Source of the DNA: Glandiceps talaboti
Taxonomy: Eukaryota > Hemichordata > Enteropneusta > Spengelidae
Direction: 5' to 3'
Assembly: GCF_964340395.1 (NCBI RefSeq)
Contig: NC_135561.1
Coordinates: 6,044,018 to 6,108,017, forward strand
Length of the DNA: 64,000 nt
This document shows positions 13,101 through 23,729 of this stretch, one piece after another (positions within the stretch are counted from its first letter, which is position 1; every line of letters begins with the position of its first letter). Under the pieces are notes generated by a model. That model did not search any database. It was not told the origin of the DNA and saw nothing but the letters and a program-made list of their open reading frames with translations. Position numbers and translations under genes: made by a program.

Positions 13101-13829
13101 CAAAAAACTCAGCTTGTGCCACTTTAAATCTATTTTCTATAATGCTACAGTCTAAGATTTCAGGATGAAGGATCAAACAATGGTGGTTCAAACGGTTACA
13201 TGTTACAATGATACATGATGGTTTACAACTGAGGTTTTCTCTTCTTATACGTTTGTACTGTAATGGGTATATATCACATATGCTATAAGAATGTTGAGAT
13301 AAGATCTTACCCTCTACTTTCAAAATCTCTGTACTCGTATCACCCTTTTGCACACAAATGATGACATGAAGTTTCCGATCACTCATGACCCATTTTCTTA
13401 ATGTTCCCGCCAGGATTTGCTGTTTAGTTATATCTTCACGTCTAACAATCTCTCTGTTGGTATCTTTAGCATCTTGATTTTGGAAGACGAACTCAAAAAC
13501 CATCAAACCAATGAATTCATGGATATTATATGACATTCCATCCTTGCATTTACCTTCAGTAGCCTGTTTGCGCCTTTGAAGAATCTTACATAAAAGCAAA
13601 AAGAGGATAACATATAAAATATTAATCAACATATGATAGTGATATGGATCAGTAAATACTGTAGATTAGATATCTCTGATACAAACAATTTTTATTGCTT
13701 TTTTGTTTTCACGCTTTTTAAACATTAACAATTATTTAGCATATCTAAGACATGCATGGTTAAAATGGGAGAAGAGAAGAGAATGAGACAGCGAGACAGT
13801 GGCAGAGATAGAGTATGTATGTATCTATG

Positions 13830-13860
<31 letters not shown>

Positions 13861-16800
13861 ATGTGTATGCATGCAAATGTGTGTAAAAAACTCATAGGCA
13901 AAATCCTCCTGATCGATTACCTTTTGTACGTGGTGGAGACATTATTTAGGATCAATTTGTAAAAATTGTTCAAATCTTCCTTCAGAATTATAGTGATGAA
14001 TATTCAATGTGCAAGCAATAAGGAAATAAGCTCATGGGTGTCATTAATATTCAGTGTTCATCTAATGAATAATAATGTCTGCTAAGACCCATCATGCAAT
14101 GGTGTATCGCTTAAAGAACAATAGAGTTTCAATTTGGTGTTTCTTTGTTACCCAGTGAAAATTACATGATGTGAAATAATGAAATGACTCGAGAACAAGA
14201 CATTATGACAATACCTTTCTTTCCTGAAGTTGCGTTCCCTTTTAAAGGGGTGTATGCAGATAACAAATGTAGGCATAATCTGACCAGTATCATCATGAAT
14301 AATCAACAAAGAAGCTTAGATTTCAATTGTGAGGTTACCTTTTCGAGAAACTTCAACACTGCACTATTAGCGTCTTCTGACATGCTGCACAGTGCTACTC
14401 CTTGGTTACAGCTCACCGCACTTATTGACACTGAGGAAAGTATAGATATTATAGTATAGATATTCAATTACAAGCAACATGTGTATGCTAAGGAGACAGT
14501 AAAATGGTAACTGTTTTGTCAAAATTCTTAAATAACTAATTTCAAAAAACTAATACTGAAATCTCTCACAGTATCAGCAACAATAAGAAACATACTCAGA
14601 CCACTATACAAAACAGGTTTCTATAATTATGTGAGGACTGTAGATGGCCAAACTGATAACAACATTGGCATCGACTAAATTTTCTGCATAGTCAGTTGTA
14701 ACCCATTGCTGGTCAATGCTACTAGTATGGGAGGGCACTATAGCTGGGCAGTCTATACTTTTTCTTATCTGTACTTGAGTGTAGACTGCCTGGCTTTATA
14801 AGCACCCTCCCATACTAGTATGAGATAAATTAGTTAGTCATTATTTAAGCAATAAACCACCCCTGGGGATGGTATACCAAGAGGTTTTGACCAGTGAACG
14901 AAATATATGCACGAGCGATAGCGAGTGCATATATTGAGTTCACTGGTCAAAACCGAGTGGTATACCATTCCCAGTGGGTGGTTTATCGCTATTATATTAT
15001 GCCAGTATATTGAAAATATCGGAAACAAGATAAGACGCAACATTTTCTGGTTTTATTTGCGCCCCCATCCCTGCACGGACTACAATGTTCTAGACGAACA
15101 GTGAACATCAAAATTTGGACACGTGCCAACTGTGCATTATCGCTCATTTTAGATGCGCTAGTTCGATGTCTAGACCAATCAGAACTCACGATTTGCGCCA
15201 TCAACATACTGGTATAATATAATTATACTGAATAATCAATATCAGCCAGGCAGTTGCAGAGTTGTCCAGTCACTTATTTGTTGTAACCATCATTCTTGTA
15301 ATCACACAAGATTTAATTCACAATCACCTGAAAGATGGATTAAATGAAAGATCACAAACTTTCCAAGTCTCTACCTGTATTGTGAAAGTTAGGATGACTC
15401 CAAGGTGTCTTAGTTCAAATTGTTGGTAAACTATTTCTATGGAAACCAAGCTATGAGGTACAGGAAGTAGATGAATTCATGTCTGAGTTTTGGGGAACAA
15501 ATCGCCAGGAAATAAAGTTATTTTTATAAGCTTCAGGTTCTAAAGGAAATAAGCTCTTAGGAGTCATCAATATTCAGTGTGCATCTAATAAATATTCATG
15601 TCTGCTAAGACCCATGATGCAATGGTGGACCACTGAAAGAACAATAGTGGTAAAAAAAGAGTTTCAATTTGGTGTTTCTTGGCAACCAAGTAAAAATTGT
15701 GCGATGCAAAATCATGAAATGAATCTCCATACCCGAACTTTATACCTCTATTTCCTGAAGTTGTAATCCCTTTTCATGTTGTTTAAAATAGTCATGCATG
15801 GTATAATTATAGGCTTACCTGGGTGTAGAGTATTCAGACCGTAGAGTTCAAATACACGATCCTCTGTTTGTAAATCAAGGAAATGTTCCTCTTTACCCTT
15901 TAGATTATCAATTGTCGACTTCAAGGATGGGAGAAGACGAGCCTTGATAAATTCCAACTTATTCTTACAGCTGAAAAAGGGTATGCAACCAATTCGCAAC
16001 CCGGTAGTCTCGAGGCCTTCAGTTAACAATGATAAAACAATTTAAAGGTTAATATATTCGACAATGACTGACAATAACTGATAATTTCAAGACATAGTTT
16101 GAAATAGTAATCATGCTTATGTTTGACAATAATTTTACTTCTCTACACCGTATGGAGAGGTTTTAAGTAACTGAAAAGAAACAGACAATATATGATATAG
16201 CCTGTACTCAACAAATCACGAGACAGGATGTTAGTGGTTGTTTACAGGGGTAGTAATTTCATTCTAAAAATGTAATTTTTTCCTGATTTACTGGTTTCCC
16301 AATGAGTTCATACAAATATCTTGTAATCTCTTGATGGAGAGTTCATGATACATTTTCACTTTTAATGACACATCACCATGAATGTAATTGCAATTTTATC
16401 TGATGTTATTATGTGTATAGTATTGATACCCACTGGTAGTCATGCATCCACAACATTGTCTCTAGATGTCACTTGCTGGCTGGACTCATACCCAGTATCA
16501 GGGGATAGGTCTGGCCAGTTAGGCCCATTACCTGACCTTGTACTTGGAGAAAATGAGAGGCCTAGCCTGCAAGTGATTTCTCGTGACTCTGTTATTGGCC
16601 AAAATATTACCAGTTAAGCAAACTACCAGTAATAATAATAATAATAATGTTCGATTCTTATATAGCGCTTTTCCACACCGTGCTCAAAGCGCTTTACAGT
16701 ACATATAAAACATTGGTTACACATGTACAAAATGTACATATACATACCTTTGCCTTTCAATATCTCAATCACATTCGTTATGCCCACAAGCCTATCTCTT

Positions 16801-18541
16801 TGATATTCCTGATATTTCACTTCATCACAGAGGAGGATACACTGAGAGTATTTCCTTTTCGGTATCTTGGGACATGCTCCTTTTACTTTTTGTTCGTCGC
16901 AAGGTTCCAATACAGAGTCATGACAGTAATGTATTGTCAAACTTTTATCTTTTTGAACATCTTCATCAAATGACAGATAATAAAATTGTTGAATTCTTGT
17001 CCCCGAAACTTCCTCTGTGACTGTGTCAACAACATTTGATATAAATGGATGAGTTTTGAGGTATTTTTCTATTGATTGTTCTTCATTTTCACCACACACT
17101 AAGACAGCATCGCTACTGTCATACATTGGAACAGCTACCAAGGCCTCTAAGTATTCTTGTATCGTTGACTTCTGGAAATCATTAAACTTGTCCCATATGC
17201 TGAAACATCGATTCTTATCAGCAAGACACGATGCCCTTTCATCATTGTATTTCCAAACCGATTTCCACTGATCAGCTAAAAGTTGACGACTGTCAAGGTT
17301 TTTAGACATCTCGTCTCCGTAAATCACGAGAAGAATTGACCCTGCAAATTATAGATAAAACAATTCAACTGATTGGTGATTTTATTAAAACAAAATTATA
17401 AAAATCGAAAGCTTTCAGTAGAAAGATTTTACAAATGTTAAATTTTACCCATCTATATTACTGTAAAAGAAATTTGTAATGAATTAAGATTTGGACAAAT
17501 ATCTATTTGAAGATAAAGACTTATTATCTTAACAAAAATAATATACTTGTTAGATGACATACACCCTAACCATACAAACCTACTGGATATGTTTTAATCA
17601 ACTGACAACATTCATTTGACCGTCTTTATATTAGTTCATATCAAAATGTCATTGAAGGCCGAAACCTGAGGACAGGCAAAAACTTAGCTCTGGATGTACG
17701 CTACAAATTTCGACACGTCTTAGGGGGAAGACCTGTCGAACCTCGTAGCGTATACTGTATACATCCAGAACTAGCAAAAACTGTGATGTTCATGTTGTTT
17801 GAATGCACTTGTTATTTTTTATTACACTGGGTTTTTTTTTTACACTATGACCCATTCTGACCCTCAGCAAGCAAGGAATTTATGGGTGGCATTTGTCAAG
17901 TGGCGACACAAGTTCCCATTTCATAATAATTTTCCCAATTTCACATGTAGATAACCTTTGACCTGTGGACATGTCATAGTAACATGGGTGTCGCTCCTGT
18001 TCTGATCGTCAACTTCCCGCATATGCACGAAATAATCGTGTCATAGTGTATTGGCAATGTCTTATATGTAACTTGTAAGAGGATGCCCAACATTTGGTAG
18101 ATTGCTATAAGAATATTGTTCAGTATAGCCTGGAATAAATTTGTGTCAAATACCAATTTGTGTTTCAACTGTAAAATAAAAGTAACCCTGCTTGAACGTG
18201 GCGTGGAACCTACCTTTTGGTTTCGTTTTATTTCGATAGAGCATATCTAATTCACTCCAGTGGTCGACGTTAGGGTCTCGTCTATACGGCGTCACGAGAG
18301 TACGCGTTTGACGGGCGTCGATAACAACAACGGCTGTTGCGGTGCGTAGGTTTGCCACATACAGCGATTCATTTTGATTGCAGTTCACTACCTCGACGCC
18401 ATGTTGAAAATAACCAACACGTTCGGCTACAATACCTTCTATTTGTTTCTGTACCTTGTCCTTGGCTGTTGTGAAAGAATCAAGCTTTGAAAATACGAGA
18501 ATTTTGTGTTTAACTTGCGTTTTCTCACCAGCGTCTGCCAT
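10167..18541 (-). CDS. Orphan five-exon gene, copy 2 (about 528 aa, unknown function)
   Basis: Exons on the minus strand: 18214-18541, 16748-17341, 15819-16016, 13311-13553 and 10167-10390 (stop at 10167-10169). Lengths are 328, 594, 198, 243 and 224 nt. All introns are in phase 1 and the frame is open throughout, so both copies look functional. The protein is very close to copy 1 except in two places. The last 16 or so residues of exon 2 read RLVGITNVIEILKGKG here and WRKLMIENMDEKLKDKG in copy 1. Part of exon 4 also carries small in-frame length changes (REIVRREDITKQQ versus RENITKEQ). Introns 2 and 4 have gained mobile elements. No family, signal peptide or membrane segment is recognised. 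The function is unknown; gene status is supported by two independently intact copies. Confidence 0.8.
11427..13127. mobile_element. MITE (TTAA ends) split by a nested element
   Basis: Same element as 1421-1761, with ends at 11427 and 13127. It is interrupted by the 1.36-kb element at 11611-12970. Copy 1 shows the uninterrupted arrangement, so the nesting happened after the gene duplicated, or copy 1 lost the insert cleanly. Confidence 0.6.
11611..12970 (+). mobile_element. Hairpin-ended element with 146-bp tandem repeats (Helentron/HINE-like)
   Basis: Absent from the matching place in copy 1 (about 1604), which defines its limits. A left subterminal CCTCCCGTAAGGG (11630-11642) is inverted at the right end as CCCTTACGGGAGG (12958-12970). 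The right arm also forms a terminal hairpin with CCTCCCGTA (12949-12970). Inside are about seven units of near 146 bp, each with 'TTATGCAAATTATTCATTA', then a CAGA/CACAGA microsatellite. There is no coding frame. Subterminal inverted repeat, minisatellite core, microsatellite and terminal hairpin together match the non-autonomous Helentron-related (HINE, DINE-1, 'pearl') plan. A TA at the junctions may be a target duplication, which would argue for a different class. Confidence 0.6.
14018..14250 (+). repeat. Interspersed repeat R250, copy d
   Basis: Duplicate of copy a (2640-2865), carried along in the segmental duplication. Confidence 0.7.
14845..15226. mobile_element. Compound MITE insertion: 141-bp hairpin plus 233-bp TIR element
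   Basis: Absent from copy 1 (about 3440). Bases 14849-14989 form a nearly complete hairpin with arms of over 50 bp beginning GCAATAAACCACCC and ending GGGTGGTTTATCGC. Next to it, 14991-15223 is bounded by 22-bp inverted repeats that match at about 20 positions (ATTATATTATGCCAGTAT at the left). There is no coding frame. It could be one element or two adjacent ones. It lies in intron 3 of orphan copy 2. Confidence 0.55.
15541..15775 (+). repeat. Interspersed repeat R250, copy e
   Basis: Duplicate of copy b (3762-3994). Confidence 0.7.
16628..16708. repeat. (AAT)n plus 'TATATAGCGC' repeat fragment
   Basis: An AAT run is followed by 'CTTATATAGCGCTTTTCCAC' and 'GCTCAAAGCGCTTTACAG'. I recall this sequence type as common in marine invertebrate genomes. 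It sits only about 40 bases from the donor of exon 2 in orphan copy 2 and is absent from copy 1 at the same place. The adjoining exon end is where the two proteins differ most. Confidence 0.6.
17683..17775. repeat. Foldback element, copy 2
   Basis: Paralogue of the hairpin at 5713-5805, with one mismatch in the inner stem (ACCTGTCG instead of ACGTGTCG). Confidence 0.6.
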
Positions 18542-18910
18542 GACTATAGAAGGGACTGGTAATTTCCCACAAGCGTCTGCCTTGTCTATTTAAGAAGGGC
18601 TGATCATGTCTGAAAAGGAAACCCTACGCCTGTTTGTAGCTGTTGAACGTTGGCCTTTCCTTCACGTACCCATGGCGTAGCGTGTCCTCAGTTAACCTTT
18701 GGTACGTGAACATTGTATGACGTAAGCGCCCTTTACAAAGTAACGCTTTACACTGTCTGTTGTGCACATTTACGTATTAGTATTTAGAAATATTGGTTGG
18801 AAACTTTGATATACCGGGCACAGGGGACCCAGGAACCGTGTGAAAAACAAAACAAAACAAAACAAATAAAAATAAACTATCAAATAAATGACAAATGAAC
18901 AAGCTAACGA

Positions 18911-19250
18911 ACGACAGGTATAGGAACAAATAAAATAATTAAATAAACCAGCAAATAAACAGATGCTCGTGGGGGTATACTAGATATGTTTTTTGTACCC
19001 ATCACTTTAAAAACAGAAGGGTTCACTCTAGGTCTTTCTCTGTCCCTCTTTTCAAGCCTCAAAAACACCCAAATCAACGACAGGTATAGGAACAAATAAA
19101 ATAATTAAATAAACCAGCAAATAAACAGATACTCATGGAGGTATACTAGATATGGTTTTTTGTACCCATCACTATAAAAAAAACCCACAAGGGTTCACCC
19201 TAGGTCTTTCTCTGTCCCTCTTTTCAAGCCTCAAAAAACACCCAAATCAA
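18911..19250. repeat. Two direct repeats of about 166 bp
   Basis: The unit from 'ACGACAGGTATAGGAACAAA' at 18911 recurs at 19077 with a few changes ('GTATACTAGATATG', 'AGGTCTTTCTCTGTCCCTC'). It is a local tandem duplication in the spacer upstream of orphan copy 2. Confidence 0.8.
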
Positions 19251-19607
19251 TCTTAAATGACAATAAACACTCAGTATACGTAATTTACAGGACCCTGGCC
19301 TCTCGATTCTGCTAAAAATTTTACCTTTCATCGCACACGGACTACAAATTTCGGTGATTTAAAAATCAATTTCCACCATGATGACATTTTAAATAAAAAA
19401 TATTTGTTTTTAGGGGTACACAAAATGGTTTTAATTGATTTTGTAGAATGAGATCTAAAATTGCTCAACCCCCAGCACAAAGTAAAAGAATTTAGTTTAT
19501 TATCCTACTTTGAGCCATAGACCCTACACATGTAGGGTCTATGACATGATTACATAATTGATCCTGCCCCTAAACATGCTAAAGGTTACACTCACTCTGC
19601 ACTCACT

Positions 19608-19832
19608 CAAGACTCGTGAATATTCAGTGTGCAACTTGCATACATTACCTCTGCTGACTCCCACGGTGCAATAGTCAATAGCAAATATACCCTATAAAGG
19701 CAAAAGAACTGCACAAAATCAACTTGATACTTCTCTCTCAAATCGCACGTAGGTGATGTAAAATCATGAAATGACTCTCCAGAACCCATAGTTTATGGAA
19801 ATATCTCTATTTCTGGAGTGACATTCCCCTTT
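19608..19832 (+). repeat. Interspersed repeat R250, copy f
   Basis: A diverged member ('GTGAATATTCAGTGTGCAAC', 'AAATCATGAAATGACTCTCC', ending 'CATTCCCCTTTA') outside the duplicated units. It is another independent insertion. Confidence 0.6.
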
Positions 19833-20297
19833 ACAATGTCAGATTGTTGTTGGGATAATGAGTGGCATACAGCCTGAGTGCCGTGTGTGATTGTTGCTCA
19901 TCAGATGTTATTCGCAAATTACAAGTCTACTTCGCTACGACAAATTAAATTTAAATCCTGGGAAGGAAACACTGAGTTTGATTTAAGTGAACCAATATTC
20001 ACACACGGGTAACTATATAATTCGGGACAAATTGCGTCCATCCCTTCTCAAACCCCGAACGCTGCATGAGCCATAAGCTAAAGGGTGTCACTGTTTATGT
20101 CTCATGCAGTGTTCAGGATTCTATATAGAGTTCTATCTAGAGTTAGTCTATTCATCAGTGATATATGTACGTATATCATCAGCAGAACATATCGACCACA
20201 ATTCTTTAACAGAAAATGTTTTTTAATAAGCAAACCTCCATGATATTCTAACATTATTTTTCAAGATTATGGCATTATTATCCCGTTTGTGTCAAAT

Positions 20298-20442
<145 letters not shown>

Positions 20443-20874
20443 CTGTCATTACAAATACTACAAGCATATATTTTTTTTGTATTTTTCTTGTGATTTTTCT
20501 GTTTTAATAGTTATTTTTTCAATTAAAAAAAAATTGTACAGCACGAGCCCTGGACACAATTTCAGAAAAGAAGAGTTCTGTTTGAACGAAGTGATGCAGA
20601 CCAATATTTGTATGTGTTTGTGACATAATGCACTCTTCGATTTTGTCAGTCATTTGGTGGTAAGGTTATCCTAATTTACAAACATTTTACCAGTATGCTA
20701 TTGGTGACAGTTAAATATTTTAGTTAAATTTAAAAGTCTATGCTCATCTGTGCAAATGTACATGGTATCTAAGTCATTATCTAGATTATAACGACACTCT
20801 CTTCAATAGTTCATAGATTATATCAGTGGCCCCTTAACCCAATTTTTAACCCCACAATGCGCAATAAAAACTAA

Positions 20875-21665
20875 AGTTAATTCTTACATCACTGTCACAA
20901 TAAAAACTAAAGTTAATTCTTACATCACTGTCACAATAAAAACTAAAGTTAATCCTTACATCACTGTCACAATAAAAACTAAAGTTAATTCTTACATCAC
21001 TGTCACAATAAAAACTAAAGTTAATTTTTACATCACTGTCATAATAAAAACTAAAGTTAATTCTTACACCACTGCACTGTCACAATAAAAACTAAAGTTA
21101 ATTCTTACATCACTGTCACAATAAAAACTAAAGTTAATTCTTACATCACTGTCACAATAAAAACTAAAGTTAATTCTTACATCACTGTCACAATAAAAAC
21201 TAAAGTTAATTCTTACACCACTATCACAATAAAAACTAAAGTTAATTCTTACACCACTGTCACAATAAAAACTAAAGTTAATTCTTACACCACTGTCACA
21301 ATAAAAACTAAAGTTAATTCTTACACCACTGTCACAATAAAAACTAAAGTTAATTCTTACACCACTATCACAATAAAAACTAAAGTTAATTCTTACACCA
21401 CTGTCACAATAAAAACTAAAGTTAATTCTTACACCACTGTCACAATAAAAACTAAAGTTAATTCTTACACCACTGTCACAATAAAAACTAAAGTTAATTC
21501 TTACACCACTGTCACAATAAAAACTAAAGTTAATTCTTACACCACTGTCACAATAAAAACTAAAGTTAATTCTTACATCACTGTCACAATAAAAACTAAA
21601 GTTAATTCTTACACCACTATCACAATAAAAACTAAAGTTAATTCTTACACCACTATCACAATAAA
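20875..21665. repeat. 36-bp minisatellite, about 22 units
   Basis: The unit starts CACAATAAAAACTAAAGTTA and continues ATTCTTACACCACTGT. Sub-variants differ at CACC/CATC and GTCAC/ATCAC, and one unit near 21070 carries a short extra CACTG. The unit is 12 codons long and lacks stops in one minus-strand frame, so it yields a repetitive open frame with period CDSGVRINFSFY. There is no flanking gene structure, so I do not call it coding. Confidence 0.95.
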
Positions 21666-21933
21666 CATAGGGACATTGCAGATTTAACATGTGTAATATA
21701 TAAAACGTTTCAATGGACGTACTTTCGCGATTACATTTCACGTGAAAATGAAAAAAAATAATAATAATAAATTCTAAATGTATCTAGCAAAATAACTTTG
21801 GATCTCCTACTGAAATATTTGAATATTAGCCTGAGAGATAAGGCATCTCGACCTTCAACCCGTAAAGTGTATCTAGTATGTCTCTAGCTTCAAATGCAAA
21901 TTATCATAAAGGTGATGTAAATGATAGAAATCA

Positions 21934-22566
21934 TCACTGGATAATACACAGTGCTGCATGGTACGAGTCCACTTTGTGTTTCCTTAACATTTCATTATTA
22001 GGAAATGACAGATCGCAAAATTCACAATAATACCGTTTTTCTTGTCCACTTTGGTGACGTAACGGTTCTTCATTTACACGTGTTGACTTTTTCAACTCTG
22101 AACTTTTAGAATTACTTTGCTGACATGATTTCGAGTGTGACAAACACTGCTCCAAACTTCCAAAGGCACATTTACACTTTTGACAGGCATATCTTACTGG
22201 TCGGGTAGGCTTGCTCACGCTCATATTCTCTTTAGACTGCCCTCTATCGGTTGCTCGATTGGACGATGATGAAGCGGGTCTTGTGTCAACGAAATCTGCT
22301 AAGGCCTTGGCGAGATGACTGTCCGGCAAAGAGTTGACGCCGTCGTCAGTATTTAAGAATGATGACTGATCTACTCGACATATCGGACAAATGAGGGCGC
22401 CCTCAGTAGCTAAAGCAAGAATGCCTGATAAACAAACTTTACAGATAATATGTCCGCATTTTGGCAAAAGTTTGGGTTGTTGATATCGTTCAAGGCAGAC
22501 AGGACAATTGAGTAATTCCTCATCGATTTCCTTACAAACCCGCAATGTCGATTTCTTTGCTCCCAT
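21934..22566 (-). CDS. TRIM-like RING finger protein with two C-terminal zinc fingers (210 aa)
   Basis: A single coding exon on the minus strand. A splice acceptor (TTTCAG at about 22583-22588) lies just upstream of ATG 22564-22566, so there is probably a separate 5' UTR exon. Residues 21-63 form a canonical C3HC4 RING: C21, C24, C37, H39, C42, C45, C60 and C63. The sequence CPVCLERYQQPKLLPKCGH is typical of TRIM-type E3 ubiquitin ligases. A linker follows with 'VNSLPDSHLAKAL', also TRIM-like. Next come a C2HC-type finger (about 129-149: CQKC..H..C) and a C2H2 finger near the C-terminus (CEFC..H..H). No B-box, coiled coil or SPRY domain is present, so it is short for TRIM. By family it is likely an E3 ubiquitin ligase; the substrate is unknown. 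Confidence 0.85.
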   Translation of the reverse strand: MGAKKSTLRVCKEIDEELLNCPVCLERYQQPKLLPKCGHIICKVCLSGILALATEGALICPICRVDQSSFLNTDDGVNSLPDSHLAKALADFVDTRPASSSSNRATDRGQSKENMSVSKPTRPVRYACQKCKCAFGSLEQCLSHSKSCQQSNSKSSELKKSTRVNEEPLRHQSGQEKRYYCEFCDLSFPNNEMLRKHKVDSYHAALCIIQ

Positions 22567-22597
22567 TGTATGGGCCACTGGTCTGAAATAAAGAATA

Positions 22598-22622
22598 ATA
22601 ATAATAATAATAATAATAATAA
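22598..22622. repeat. (AAT)n microsatellite
   Basis: About eight AAT units in the presumed 5' intron of the RING gene. Confidence 0.85.
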
Positions 22623-22734
22623 CTATATTAAAATAAAATGTCACAATTTGTAAATTAGTGTTCCTAATGTATATGTATGATTTAATACATTGGTCGAATA
22701 TTCAACGTTGATAAATCAAATGTGCAAATGTGTA

Positions 22735-22737
<3 letters not shown>

Positions 22738-22796
<59 letters not shown>
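22738..22796. repeat. (TA)n(GT)n microsatellite
   Basis: A short TA run followed by about 25 GT units, upstream of the RING gene exon. Confidence 0.9.
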
Positions 22797-22798
<2 letters not shown>

Positions 22799-23390
22799 AT
22801 AAAAGTATGGAATATTTGGTTTTTAAGAGTCCCATGGTAGGATATATATGATACCATGCATCCATGGTATCGAATAATATTTGTCGTATGTGTGACGTTG
22901 TTGTCTTATCGTACTCTGTGTCCAGAGTTCAATCATTACTGTAAAAAGACAAATAATTGGGTCATTGGTTTGTACAGTAAGAAATGTCAAATTTCTAACA
23001 ATTCGAATGAGTAAACTTAGTGTTATGCCGATGCACAAGATCTGAACTTAATATAAAAACAGTATTTTGTTGAGTGGAAATCAGACGAATTATATTTCAG
23101 ACCACTTAGTGGTCTGGGATGAAATACATATACACATCACATTGTGAACGTACACTGATGACAATGTGGACTTTGTCGCGGTATAAATGATGTCTGTAGA
23201 TGTCGAAATATCAAGAAAATAGTGGCAACTATCACCTTACTGTTAGTCTGCTACACTCCTGTCGTTTCTACGTTTACCCAGCAGAACTCAGAGATTGTCA
23301 ATACGTATTACTTGGTCCAGTAAATCAATACAAGTATGTCAATTCTTGTACTGTTCACACTTGTTATTAAATTGTTGTGACGTATGCATC

Positions 23391-23560
23391 GTGCCAAAGT
23401 ATCTCTGAAGTCATCATTATATGCAAATGTTTATCAACCAATTGCATCAGTCCAAAGTACCTACCTGACGTCACCATGATATGCTAATTACAGTCAACCA
23501 ATTGCAGCAGTCCAAAGTACATATACGTGCCTGACGTTATCATAATTTTCTAATTATAGT
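23391..23560. promoter_or_regulatory. Three tandem 60-bp units with CCAAT, octamer-like and CRE-like motifs
   Basis: Three units with a period of about 60 bases are anchored on CCAAAGTAC (about 23392, 23452, 23512). They contain CAACCAATTGC twice (CCAAT box), ATGCAAAT at 23421 and ATGCTAAT at 23481 (octamer and variant), TGACGTCA at 23466-23473 (full CRE) and TGACGTTA at 23532. The mix is promoter-like. It could serve the minus-strand RING gene, whose coding exon is about 0.9 kb away, or plus-strand transcription to the right. Confidence 0.4.
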
Positions 23561-23729
23561 CAAGCGCATAAAGGAAAACAACAACAATCTGATTTCCGCT
23601 CAGTTATCTGTTTAATTACCTTATGAATTAGTCATGACGAATAGTCGGAACGCAATATCTCGAAAAATCATAAAATAAAGAAGCAAAGAAGATCGCAAAA
23701 TAGTTGTTTATGATAAGCCGTGGGGTTAT

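Larger units (their letters stand above)
10003..18810. repeat. Tandem segmental duplication, unit 2 (orphan gene copy 2)
   Basis: Second copy of the block at 1-6797. It begins with the same bases as window position 1 and runs to the promoter side of the orphan gene. Mobile-element insertions absent from unit 1 give exact before-and-after comparisons for those elements. Confidence 0.9.

Noticed and set aside
20875-21665. 36-bp direct repeats as a CRISPR array
   Set aside because: Units are back to back with no unique spacers, and the genome is an animal's.
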